Assembly (NCBI GenBank): GCA_023052935.1
Contig: CM041294.1
Coordinates: 15,239,791 to 15,303,790 of the forward strand
Length of the DNA stretch: 64,000 nucleotides
Reading direction: 5' to 3'
From: Piezodorus guildinii
Lineage: Eukaryota > Arthropoda > Insecta > Hemiptera > Pentatomidae
The translations under genes were made by a program, and so were the position numbers. Under the pieces are notes generated by a model. That model made no database searches. It was not told where the DNA came from and saw nothing but the letters and a program-made list of their open reading frames with translations. The first letter of the stretch is position 1; each line of letters opens with the position of its first letter. Shown piece after piece: positions 19,683-29,900 of the stretch.

Positions 19683-20880
19683 TAATAATAATATATTAGT
19701 AAAACACAAACGCTATTAATTTTGACAAACGGATTTTTTTTTATTCGTTATTCGGGTTCATTGTATCTTGAAACGGAAGCCCGAAAATTTTGAGAAGGGA
19801 TAATTTTTTTTTTAGGCAATATAAAAAGGTCCATTATTGAAAATAATAAACCAAAACTTAAATGCTTGACTTCTTTACCAATTCCTTTTCTTTTCATTCA
19901 AATAAAATGTCCTGGTTCCAAAACATTTTACATTTTTTCTCTATCATCAATAATAGTCGAGTTATCAGGAAATCCCGAATGTTTTAAGCCGTGGCTTGAT
20001 CATATAAGATGATTTTTTTTTTCTTAGTCTCGATCTTGAAAATATCTCCAATAATAAACGAGTTATTTTTTATTTTCTTAGGAGGGAGGGGATTACATCT
20101 CTTATAATTTGTTTCTTGAATATATCTATATAATTTTTTTTTTTTTTGGTCGATTACATAGATTGTTGAAAGTAATAGACCAATAAGAATCCTAATATAC
20201 AATATGATGTTAAAAAGTAAGCTAGATTTACACATTGATATAATATAATCTAAAAACATTGGTTCTAATGAAAACAAAATAGGTTCTTATCACCACGTCT
20301 ATTTGGCCGGTAGAGAATCCGCACTGCGTACAAATTTTCTATCTCAAAAAAGTTCTGCGTATGCTTTTATTGCAAATGCTTTGGCAGATAAAAGGATCTA
20401 GTTGGAAATGATCAAGTAATGTAATACAAAATATGAAATAAATATGCGATAGCGAACGTTAATTATGAAAATTGTTAGACTTAGGATTTACATCAAAGAA
20501 ATAAGTATTTACAATAGTCGTGTTGTAAGAAATAAAGATGAAGTAAGAATGCAAGTATTGCATGCCAATGGGATCGGTTTATTTTCATTAATATGTCTTT
20601 TACTTGATTGCGATTGGGAATTATACAATAAGCAGAAATGGTCGTTTTTATTGAGAATAAAACATTCAAATTAAGTTTTAATAAATCATCTTTTGCCTGC
20701 CTAAATATCATCAAAGTCCTTGTAATATTATTCCTGTGTCCCTCCTCTTCTGAGCCCAGCTTATGGTATTGTACATACATTGGAGATACCTACTTACCGC
20801 TTGAAAAGCGGTGAAATGAAATGATATGTAACATGGATATGCATGGTAGATGACATAATTATTAAAAATAATTTATTATG
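19476..20880. other. AT-rich stretch with no recognised gene
   Basis: Includes an A/AT run at 19640-19682 and short frames of fewer than 100 codons on both strands (19984-20277 minus, 20465-20674 plus, 20493-20780 minus) without family resemblance. 20290-20400 is less AT-rich but unassigned. Confidence 0.4.
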
Positions 20881-21050
20881 TGTTGTAATTAGATTGATGA
20901 AAATGTATAAATGCAATGAAACTTTAATTGATTACAGAAGCTTGAGAATGGCCCTAGAGGCTGAAACGTTGCGATGACTGAAATTAAATAAATTGTTTAA
21001 ACAAATATATCCAAGAATTCTTTTGTAAAACGGCATAATATTTATCGAAA
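20881..21050 (+). mobile_element. Degenerate Penelope-like terminus
   Basis: 20941-20975 reads CTTGAGAATGGCCCTAGAGG then CTGAAACGTTGCG: the GGCC/GGC stem and GAAACGTTG are recognisable, CTGATGA is reduced to TTGAGAA. It is followed by AAATTAAATAAATTGTTTAA, the position equivalent to the tail seen after other motifs. Confidence 0.45.
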
Positions 21051-21070
21051 AAAAAAAACTTATTAAAATA

Positions 21071-21542
21071 TGAATAAAATTGGAGGCTGATTTATATCTT
21101 TACTACTCTTTTATTAAAAATTAATGCACGAAGTTTCGGCTAAAATGCCATCATCGGGTGCAAAGGAACAAATTTATCTAGTGAATTAATGAAATATCAT
21201 TATAGGTGGAATAGTCAGGAATCAGTCATTTTTTCAAAAAATTTTAATTTTGCCAATGTTTCGGCCCAAGCTTGTGAGCCATCATCAGGGCATTACTGAG
21301 CCATGTCCAAGCATAAACTGCAGTTTGCATGATGATCAATGCCCTGATGATGGCTCACAAACTTGGGCCGAAACGTTGGCAAAATTAAAAAAATTTCAAA
21401 AAATGACTGATTCCTGACTATTCCACCTATAATAGTTACTACAGTCGACTATACTTCCTCAATATAATTAATGAAATATCGTGCATTAATTATTAATAAA
21501 AGAGTGGTGAAGATATAAATAGGCATCCAATTTTATTCAAAG
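21071..21542. mobile_element. Penelope-like foldback E (outer), split by foldback D
   Basis: AATTGGAGGCTGATTTATATC...AAAATTAATGCACG at 21071-21130 is the inverted copy of 21480-21542 (CGTGCATTAATTATTAATAAAAGAG...). The left arm has a hammerhead-like site on the minus strand (21128-21159: CGATGAT, GGC/GCC stem, GAAACTTCGTG). Foldback D with its own 15-bp duplication lies inside. Confidence 0.65.
21199..21465. mobile_element. Penelope-like foldback D, 267 bp, nested
   Basis: Perfect 15-bp target duplication AATTAATGAAATATC at 21184-21198 and 21466-21480. The arms run from GGTGGAATAGTCAGGAATC to its complement. Hammerhead-like cores occur on the minus strand at 21252-21291 and on the plus strand at 21341-21380 (GCC, CTGATGA, T, GGCTC/GGGCC stem, GAAACGTTGGC). 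The right side again has about 35 bases beyond the palindrome. A different subfamily from A-C because the tail sequence differs. Confidence 0.75.
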
Positions 21543-22990
21543 AATTTGACCTTCACCTTAAAGAATCAAAAACGTATTAAAAATTTATTTTAACTATAAA
21601 TTTTAAATTTAGAAATGTTTTATACTCAGCCAAAAAACAACATATTTTATTATATCTTGTCAATAGCCTGAACTCCTTGAGAAAAATCTACAAATATTTA
21701 TAGGTCAGGTCAAGTTTCTTATGGAAACTCAACATCGTCGTCTTTACTTCTTTTTTTCCCTTTTTTTAACGATCAAGAAGATAATTTCTGTGTATCATTA
21801 TATTCTTTTAAAAAGGTTATTTTTTTTTTTTAAATCTACTTTTTTTTTTAAGACCTCCAAAATGTAATTTGCAACTGAGAATTTATTACATTTTAGAATT
21901 GTGCTAGATATATAAACATAACTTCCGAAAAGAAATCTTAAATACCACTTGGATATAAAAAGAATATAGAAATTATATTTTCTCCCGTAAAAGAAAATAA
22001 TTTATTCCAAAAAATAACAAAAGAACAGAACAGTGAAATGAAAGGATACCTTAATTTTGATATGACTTATCATTTAGTTTTGTTATATAATTTTAAAAAT
22101 TATATTTAATGATATTATATTTTTTTAAAAGTAATATCTGACGTTATTATTCGAATTTATTAAAAAACAACTCTTCACGAATTTTCACCTCCCTCTTCTC
22201 TCATCGTATAGTACGGCTTTAACAAGATGACTATAGCGAATCAGACCAAACTGTTGTTTACCGCATAACCTACTTATAAGACTGGGTATTAGTGAAAGTA
22301 TCGGAGCTTATAGGTGTGTCCACAGGACACCTAGGCTTATAGGTGTGGTCTTCTTCTTGGCTTCTTTTCTTTTTTTTTTCTTATATTGCCAATTTTAAAT
22401 TTATTGACTAATCTAATACAACTGTGTAAATAAAGTTTATTTATTAGTTAATGTCCAAAGTCATGGTGATGGTTTTTAAAAATGATTTAGTTTGTCTGTT
22501 TCAGTTTTTAATTCGATGACCCTTGATATATTATTATTTATTTACTAATTTCCCTCTAGTGGAAAATTCTGAGAATGGAAATAAGCTTCTGGGGTGTAGA
22601 AGCTATTTAAATAAGTCAGTTTCAGTATAAACATTTGTTTTCTTGATATACATAATAACTGTGTATTCAACTACTGGAGTTAAAATATATTTAAAATAGC
22701 TATAATTGTTTAATTATTCTAATAATTATTCAATGCTTATTAACAGTTAATATTGTTCAGCTTTCCTGGGTAGAAAAGATTTTATAAATGGAAGAATTTC
22801 ACTATTTTATTTTAATTTATTTAGTGATTCAGTACATTCTGTTAGCTAACCGCCTGAATCTCATAGTTCTACATTCATCTTCTAAAAAATATCTGCTAAA
22901 CTCATCCTTTTTTTTTATGTATTTGTTTAATGATTGTAAAAAAAAATTTCAAATCTATATTTTCTGTAATATATAGAAATTCTAGTTTAC
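21543..22990. other. AT-rich stretch, nothing recognised
   Basis: No terminal repeats or convincing frames. A 62-codon frame at 22788-22976 is low-complexity hydrophobic and probably chance. 22300-22350 contains the short direct repeat GGCTTATAGGTGTG twice. Confidence 0.4.
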
Positions 22991-23243
22991 TGAGGTCACC
23001 TGTATTGTAGCGGCAACAAGATCGCTGGTTTAAAATCGACAGATGACTAAGATTAATTTAAAGGGGGTAAAAAATCCTTGATTATGCCGTCCGTAAAATG
23101 GTGGTCCTAAGCCTGTGCGATGTCAGATACTAGTTTAAGATTCCTACCCTCATTAAACATGGATAGGCAAAATTTAGGACTCATTATGTAGTATCGTCCG
23201 GTCAGCCACACTTGCTTAAAAGTGACGTTGACTAACTAGTTTA
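22991..23243 (+). mobile_element. tRNA-derived SINE, family 2, copy 3
   Basis: Independent, more diverged copy of 3051-3310: AAAAAATCCTTGATTATGCCGTCC, GGTGGTCCTAAGCC, TGTGCGATGTCAGATACT, ATGGATAGGCAAAATTTAGG and AAAAGTGACGTTGACTAA. The B box is eroded (GGTTTAAAATC). Confidence 0.7.
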
Positions 23244-23436
23244 ATTGTGTATTTTGTAGTTTTTATTCCTAAAATAAATATTATATTAACACTAACCCTC
23301 ATCAAAAACAAACTTGCAACCGTCAAAGCTTACGCAGAGTAAATCACATATTTTACTGAAAAATATTTTCTACACTGTTTTTCAAAAGATGTGATTTGAA
23401 ACGAATCGTATTTACTTTTTCTTTCTAAATTTACGC

Positions 23437-23535
23437 ATTTTTTTTTTTTTTTTTTATTCGTATATATTACAATTTGTCATAATAGACAATAATAATAGTG
23501 CTACAGGATCTCATTCATACAATATTAAATTTTTT
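23437..23535 (-). repeat. LINE 3' tail, minus strand
   Basis: A T run (23440-23456) followed by ATTCGTATATATTACAATTTG, GACAATAATAATAGTG and GGATCTCATTCATACAATAT. Reverse complement of the tail at 12587-12692. No coding part is attached. Confidence 0.65.
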
Positions 23536-24075
23536 ACGCATTAAAGATAAAAACACGTTGCATCGTGCTATAGACGTTTGTGGATGATCTTTGTGTTTCC
23601 AGATTAATGCTCATTTCCTTTTCATCTTTTGTTTAAGGATATTATGTTCTAAGCTATCTTAATTTTCTAATTCAAAGATGCAAATGTGCATGCTAAAGGT
23701 TTATTAATGTTATATTCAATAACTTATTTTTCTGGAAAACTAAACAAAAAACATTTACACAGACAGCATGCTGAATTTGTCGTAGTTACATTTTGGATAC
23801 TCCTCCTTTGCAGTATTTCGATAATTCGGATTTTATGGAGTTTGTTTTAATTGAGAAGGTTTCTACCATATTGGCCTTGCTCAAAAATATTCGAATTTTC
23901 ACGGAATCAGATTTGTTACAAGAGAAACAAAAATGCAAAATACAATACAATACGATTTTTTCTTGAAAAAAATTAGAACATATATGGCTTATGATAATAA
24001 AATGACTTGTCTGAGGAAGGACGCGTTTATTTGAAATTATAGAAAACGGGTTTATATTGTTAGAATTGTCTAATA

Positions 24076-24747
24076 CGAGGCATGTTTTTTAAGTAAGAAC
24101 CGTTTTGAAATTAAAAAAATACGTGCAAAGATATCGCAATAATGTTATTTTTGCATGAAAGCCTGTACCTTAATCTACTTTTCTACACAATTTCCATGAA
24201 TTTTGAGGCACTTGTCATAACGCGGCACCAGTTTTTTAATACCCTCCTATAAAAAAATTCTGCCGCCTGGCTTGTTAACCACTGCATCACAAATGCTTTG
24301 ACTTCGTTATGGTCTTAAAAAGACGTGGCAAGTTGAGTAAGGGTATCGTTTTGCTGCATGACAATGCCCGTCCACATGTGGCTAATCGGACCAAAGATCT
24401 CATCAAATCATTTAAATGGGAAACTCTAGATCATCCTCCATACAGCCCTCATCTGGCGCCCAGCGACTACCATTTGTTCCTGCACTTGAAGAAACATCTG
24501 GGCGGTCGGCGTCTTCAAGACGATAACGCAGTCAAAAAATTTGTGATGTGTGGTTAACTAGTCAGGCGGCAGAATTTTTTGAGAAGGGTATTCAAAAACT
24601 GGTGCCGCGTTATGACAAGTGCCTCAAAATGCATGGAAATTATGTAGAAAAGTAGATTAAGGTACAGGCTTTCATGTAAAAATAAAATTAATGCGATATC
24701 TTTTTTTTTTTATTCCAAAACGGTACTTACTTAAAAAACATGCCTCG
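24076..24747 (+). mobile_element. Palindromic mariner with both ends from the transposase 3' region
   Basis: TA on both sides (24074-24075, 24748-24749), ends CGAGGCATGTTTTTTAAGTA and its complement. The left 235 bp (24076-24312) is an inverted copy of the right end (24521-24747), including coding sequence up to GATAACG(A/C)AGTCAAA. Only the middle is single-copy. So the original 5' half has been replaced by an inverted copy of the 3' half. This lineage is different from the seven deleted mariners, because neither TIR nor protein matches. Confidence 0.8.
24309..24660 (+). pseudogene. Mariner transposase C-terminal remnant
   Basis: Frame 24309-24557 encodes GIVLLHDNARPHVANRTKDL (second catalytic Asp in HDNARPH) and PPYSPHLAPSDYHLFLHLKK (third Asp in PSDYH, spacing consistent with DD34D). 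It stops at about residue 82; the remaining C terminus, LVPRY-like, follows in another frame to about 24655. The DNA-binding domain and first Asp are absent. Confidence 0.85.
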
Positions 24748-24749
24748 TA

Positions 24750-25310
24750 TTCTATAGACTATTTTTAATTTAATCAGGTATTTTTTAAGTATTTTATTCA
24801 GTGGCTGTGTTGTGTGATAGTACTGTGAGTAGAATAGATATACCACAAGCTCGAACGATTCAAGGTCAATCATAAATGCATAATTCTAATGATTTTTTTA
24901 AGTATAAATGGTATACATTGAAATAAAGAATTCCGAGTAGCTTACTTCTGTAAAGGTAAGATATTCAATAAAAATGCTGTTATAAGTGATTGGGTTCTCT
25001 TATAAATATTCAGTATTGAAATAAGGAGGGTGTATATAAAAGTTATGAAGAAGTTTTAACTTGATTATGGGACTAAAATGGATCTCTATGCTTTCAGGAA
25101 AGTTTATATTCAGTAGCCACAGAAAGGATTCTGTGGATGTTTAGATCCGGCTAAAAGCATGGAAGTGTTATCGGGAAGTAATATATGTGAAAAACATTTG
25201 TTTTTTAAAGGTCGGGGTCACGGGCTCATGTTTTTTTTAAATTTCGTTCTTTCACGCATTTTTAAAAGGGTTCGTTCATAGATTTTATTTATTTATTTTT
25301 TTTTTTTTTT
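24750..25310. other. Unassigned stretch before the GC-rich island
   Basis: AT-rich, becoming less so after 25210. No gene, repeat or terminal structure recognised. Confidence 0.35.
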
Positions 25311-25319
25311 GAGGTTTTC

Positions 25320-25620
25320 TCTAGAAAAGGTCCGGGTGTGGAGTTGAGTAAAACATTTAAAACTTTTCCTTGGTCCGTCCATCATTCGGTTTTCCTGGCG
25401 GGGAGGTTAGTCCGGGTTTTCCCGAAGCCGCGGCAAGATGGCGGATCCAAGTATTTTTCTCAGCCTGACCAATCGGGAAGGTGCCTGGGCGTGCCGGCGC
25501 ATGCGCAGCTCCCTCCCAGGTCGTTTTTCCGAACCCCCTCCAGCTCGGTGAAAAGTTTGACCCCGTTTTTCCGACCCTAATCGATGAACGGCCGGTACTC
25601 TAGACCGGCGAAAGGTCACC
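25320..25620. promoter_or_regulatory. GC-rich island with NRF1-, YY1- and CCAAT-like sites
   Basis: The only strongly GC- and CpG-rich block in this half of the window. It contains CAAGATGGCGG (25434-25444, YY1-like), GACCAATCGG (CCAAT at 25469-25473), and the palindrome GCGCATGCGCA (25497-25507), the NRF1/erect-wing consensus. Such clusters mark housekeeping-type promoters. Frames are open on both strands across it (25338-25580 and 25407-25622), as expected for GC-rich sequence, so they are not called. No TATA box and no convincing coding exon adjacent. Direction unknown. Confidence 0.45.
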
Positions 25621-26151
25621 ACCTCGATCTGTTGATAAATTATTTTATCCCTTCGGAGGTAGAATATTTCTTTTGAGTGTGTTCTGCATTTGGATGTTCC
25701 TTAGCTGGCCCTACTTTGGATTTGGGACCCTTCTAGTTGGCGGGGGTACAAGGAACCCATAGGGAATACACAATTTTTAAAATTTATCAGATTTTGATCG
25801 GTTTCAAAATAATATATTTTCTTTTCAGTTTATTTTAAAATTCAACGTTTAAAAATGTTGCCTCATTATTAAATCATCATAACTATATTTATATTAACTT
25901 TTTTAGAATATTAGAAAATATGTAGGTATGATAATGACAACTGAAAAATCCGTCTGTTGAGGTTTGTGTGTCATCCTTTTTTAACTCCCTTTATATATTA
26001 ATTATGATATCTTATTATACCTATTATAATTATTATATATGAACTTCAGGAATAAGAAACTATTAATAAATATTGTAACGAAACATGTAAAGTAGTAAGA
26101 ATTTAAAATTGTCTGGCTTTCACTAAATCAATATACAACATATTACTAATA

Positions 26152-26194
<43 letters not shown>

Positions 26195-26492
26195 AAAAAT
26201 TAAGAAGCTAATAAAATAAATAATGATATATTAGGAAGGAGACAATTTTTTTTTTTAAATTGTAACTTTATAATTTTTTTTCATCGTATATATCACTGTA
26301 TATATATCCGAATTGTTTAAAAAATTATTTAATTATTATTTAAATAATTAAATCAAACTATAGTAATAAAAGCAAAATATTACAATGATTTCAAACTGAA
26401 GATTGTTTTTCTATTTAATTATCTTTAATTAAATTATATTTTATATTTAAATTATATTATTTAAATTAATTATATTATTTCTATTCTATCTA
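25621..26492. other. Unassigned AT-rich stretch with a 38-base A run
   Basis: Poly(A) of 38 at 26155-26192 may end a plus-strand retro-insertion, but no LINE or SINE body is recognised upstream. TTTAATTATCTTTAATTAAATTAT-type repeats near 26410-26490 recur at 27420-27480, on the other side of the mariner. Confidence 0.4.
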
Positions 26493-27305
26493 TTGGGTTG
26501 TTTCACATGAAATGTCCGTTTTTATAGTTTCTGAAATACATAAAGGATTTTGCAGGTCTCTGCTGTTTTCTTCCGAATGTTTACATATTTAAAGTAAACA
26601 GTTACTAATCCTCTACATTTGTATTATGAAAATTAGCTTCCCAATCAATTACCCACTTTTTAGTATACCTCCAAATATGAACATGAAAACACGCTATTTT
26701 GGAGTAATATTTTTGTACGAGTTTAAACTCGGCCATTGAGCAGCTGAGGCCGCTAGAAATATTTGCAAGGCGTTTGGGGAAGGGAGAGTCAATGAACGGA
26801 CCATTCGCCGTTGGTTTGCTAAGTTTTCAGCTGGGGATACCGACTTGAAAAACTTGCCCCGAGGAAGACCTCCGTCCATAATAGACAACGATGTCCTCAA
26901 ACATACAGTAGAAGGAAACCCCTACCAAACAGTTAAAGGACTCTCAGCACAACTAAATGCAAGTGCATCTACCGTTTCCAGACATTTAAAGTTTATTGGG
27001 AAAGTAAAAAAGCTCGATACATGGTACCTCATGATCTCACTGAGCGGCAGCAAGACCCCATGTTTCAAAACATACCGTGCAAAATTGAAAGAACTGGGCT
27101 ACGAAGTTCTTCCGCCCCCATCATATTCTCCTGACTGGTCTCCAACAGATTTTTCCAGTTCGGGGATAAAAACTTTGGTGTCACGTTGGGAAAAATGTGT
27201 ATAAAAAGAAGGTAAATACTTCGAATAAAATTATCTTGTTTTCATATCGTATTTTTAATAAAAATCCTTACCTTGAAAACGGACATTTCATGTGACACAA
27301 CCCAA
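26493..27305 (+). mobile_element. Deleted mariner, copy 2
   Basis: TA target at 26491-26492 and 27306-27307; ends TTGGGTTGTTTCACATGAAA and TTTCATGTGACACAACCCAA. Length 813 bp. Flanking sequences on the two sides resemble each other (AACTTTTTAATTTTTTTCATTGTATATATCACTGT after, TATAATTTTTTTTCATCGTATATATCACTGT before), so it sits inside a local duplication or tandem repeat. Confidence 0.92.
26677..27204 (+). pseudogene. Mariner transposase remnant (copy 2)
   Basis: N-terminal part contains the DNA-binding region with a premature stop after YEFKLGH (TGAGCAGC). 26845-27204 is open: GRPPSIIDNDVLKHTVEGNP, SRHLKFIGKVKKLDTW, then a frameshift at DTWYLM and RAKLKELGYEVLPPPSYSPD. It carries a further deletion of the segment after SPTD, joining directly to FSSSGIKTLVSRWEKCV. 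It has the shared loss of the first two catalytic Asp. Confidence 0.85.
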
Positions 27306-27307
27306 TA

Positions 27308-28126
27308 ACTTTTTAATTTTTTTCATTGTATATATCACTGTGTATATATCCGAATTGTTTAAAAATTAATTACATCAAGTTATAGTAATAAAAGGAAAAT
27401 TTACAATGATTTCAAACTGATGATTGTTTTTCTATTTAATTATCTTTAATTAAATTATATTTTATATTTAAATTAATTATATTATTTCTATTTCTAGTAT
27501 ATCTATTGTAGGGCTTATTATTTTTTATGTTTTTTATTTACTTCGGAGATTTAATGTTGTTTCTACTGCTTCTTCAAATTCTTCTAAATAATTCTGGTGG
27601 AGTGATGTAAGTGATGAAACAGTGGAAACCAGAAAACGACTAGGATAGTAAGATACAGTCCGTGGAAGCTTAGAGGAATTGGTTTGTTTATTATAACTAT
27701 TATTATTATTTTAAATATAATCATTAAAATAAAAATATCTTGGGAGAATAAAGAAATAATTACCAACTAAAAATATAATTAAGAGGTGTTAAATGTAAAA
27801 TATTTATAGGGCATTAGAGATATTTTTTTAAAACCAGATTTAACCTCCTTTTAATTTTCTTTACATAAGACAACAAAAAATATGATTGACACATTTTATA
27901 TAAATAGTTCCGTTGGACTAAATTTTTTTTTTAATTTAAAGAGATTTTGGTTTCTACTACTATGGAATGCTGATCATCTGAAAAAACAATAATTACCGAT
28001 GGGTGAAAAATGGATTGGATTTATTTTAGAAACATTTTTCCTCATTATTCATACCTGTTGTATGTCATTTATTTATATTTAGTGTTATTTTTATTTTAAA
28101 GTTCGATCAGGTAAATTTTTAATCTA
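27308..28126. other. AT-rich stretch, nothing recognised
   Basis: 27308-27480 repeats 26270-26470 in diverged form. The rest shows no gene or element. Confidence 0.35.
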
Positions 28127-28605
28127 AAAATCTGGTGCTCGTAACACACGACTTTCGCTCAAATCTGTTGTTAATCAATTAATGTATTTTTAAATAAAGA
28201 GATACAAAACGTTAAAAAAATATTTAAATTGAGTTTTATCTATTATATTATTATCTATTTGCCTTAAAATTTCTTACAGAAACTTTTTTATCAAAATCGG
28301 CAAACCAGAAGTGCCACTTTATACCATGCACTTAAAACTTTTTAAGAATTTTCCAAACTTTAAAAAATTAAACTCGCCATATCGATGCAAAATTTAATGG
28401 GCTTTAATATCATGTAGGTTTTATTCTGATTGAAACAGTCTAACAGGGCTTAAATGCCATTTTTTGTAATTTTCTTCCTCTAAAGTATCTTTATTTAAAA
28501 AAATAAATAACCATAACATCTTATTAGCGTTGATAAAATACAAAATATATACAAGATGAACGAATGTGATAATCCTAAAGTAGAAAGGAACAAAAATATT
28601 TTTTA
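28127..28605 (-). mobile_element. HINE-like element, copy c, first part (inverted chimera)
   Basis: 28127-28258 is the TCTGGTGC end on the plus strand (AAATCTGGTGCTCGTAACACACG). From about 28259 the family switches orientation and reads as internal sequence of the opposite strand (CAAACCAGAAGTGCCACTTT, ATATCGATGCAAAATTTAAT, GGGCTTAAATGCC), reaching 28605, the target duplication of foldback C. Confidence 0.6.
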
Positions 28606-29457
28606 GATGAGGAAGATGGTTGGGGGTGCGGTCATAAATTAAAACCACACAATTAAAAATAAGAGTTATTTTTATTATGTGCCGACGTTTCGGCCTACAA
28701 TGTGGGCCTTCATCAGGGCTAAAAGAAACAAATAACAACCAATGTAATTAGACTTAATAATGCGTTAGGTATATAATAATAATATGACAGTAATAAATTA
28801 TGGGAACATAAATAATATTAAATGTAAAATGATAATAAGATGACAATTATAAAGTATGGAAATAAGGTGACAGTTATAAAGTATGGAAATAAACAAAATT
28901 AAGATGATAGTTATAAAGTATGGAAGTAGACATAATGTCATAAGATGATAGTTATAAAGTATGGAAGTAGACATATCAACTCATAATTGTTAATATTTAA
29001 AATTTTAATTGTTCACATATTTTTCCTTTATCATTTTTTTTTCATTTACTGAGTCTCTATTTATATATTCTCATTACAATATTATCATCTCAATTATGTC
29101 TACTTCCATACTTTATAACTATCATCTTAATTTTGTTTATTTCCATACTTTATAACTGTCACCTTATTTCCATACTTTATAATTGTCATCTTATTATCAT
29201 TTTACATTTAATATTATTTATGTTCCCATAATTTATTACTGTCATATTATTATTATATACCTAACGCATTATTAAGTCTAATTACATTGGTTGTTATCTT
29301 GTTTCTTTTAGCCCTGATGAAGGCCCACATTGTAGGCCGAAACGTCGGCACATAATAAAAATAACTCTTATTTTTAATTGTGTGGTTTTAATTTATGACC
29401 GCACCCCCAACCATCTTCCTCATCTAATTTCTCTACGGTCAACAAAACTCCATCATT
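28606..29457. mobile_element. Penelope-like foldback C, 852 bp
   Basis: Perfect 14-bp target duplication AAAAATATTTTTTA (28592-28605, 29458-29471). Long arms are nearly perfect complements from GATGAGGAAGATGGTTGGGG through AACAACCAATGTAATTAGAC and on past TATAAAGTATGGAA repeats to a central loop near 29000. Hammerhead-like cores: minus 28681-28720 and plus 29311-29350 (GCC, CTGATGA, A, GGCC/GGCC stem, GAAACGTCGGC). The right end has about 30 extra bases with CTACGGTCAAC, matching the CAACGGTCAAC of foldbacks A and B. The arms include a tandem repeat (GATAGTTATAAAGTATGGAA) of about three to four units. Confidence 0.8.
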
Positions 29458-29640
29458 AAAAATATTTTTTAATGTAATTTTATTTTTGGAAGATGAGAAG
29501 AGTAATGCATGTGTATAATATACCGTTGGAAAGCTAAAGATTTTAGAAAACAATATTATGTAATATACAAAGCTGTAAAAGATAATGTAGAGTAACGAAC
29601 AGGTTATAAACTTATTACTGATTATTATACATAACAATTT
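29458..29640 (-). mobile_element. HINE-like element, copy c, continuation
   Basis: Continues copy c after foldback C: ATATACCGTTGGAAAGCTAAAG and GATTTTAGAAAACAATATTA. It is truncated before the TCTGGTGC end. Confidence 0.6.
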
Positions 29641-29697
29641 AATATTCCTATATTATTTAATCTAAATCATATTTCTTCTACGAAACTGAGTATATTT

Positions 29698-29823
29698 TTA
29701 CTTTCACTTACTATATATAGTAAGGGAAAGTATTGCGATCGTGAAAATTTTCTAATTCCAGTTTTCAACGGAAATACACGTTTCAGGGTCCCCTGAGTCC
29801 AAATAACCAAGTCCCACAAAACG

Positions 29824-29900
<77 letters not shown>

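Noticed and set aside
22600..22640. TATTTAAATAAGTCAGTTTCAGT as a TATA/Inr promoter
   Set aside because: The spacing between the TATA-like box and TCAGT is far too short for a core promoter, and the surroundings are plain AT-rich DNA.
25338..25622. Overlapping frames of 71-80 codons on both strands in the GC-rich island
   Set aside because: GC-rich sequence has few stops in any frame; neither has recognisable motifs or splice context.
28606..29457. CRISPR-like array from the GATAGTTATAAAGTATGGAA repeats
   Set aside because: The repeats lie in the arms of a eukaryotic foldback, are few, and have no regular spacers.
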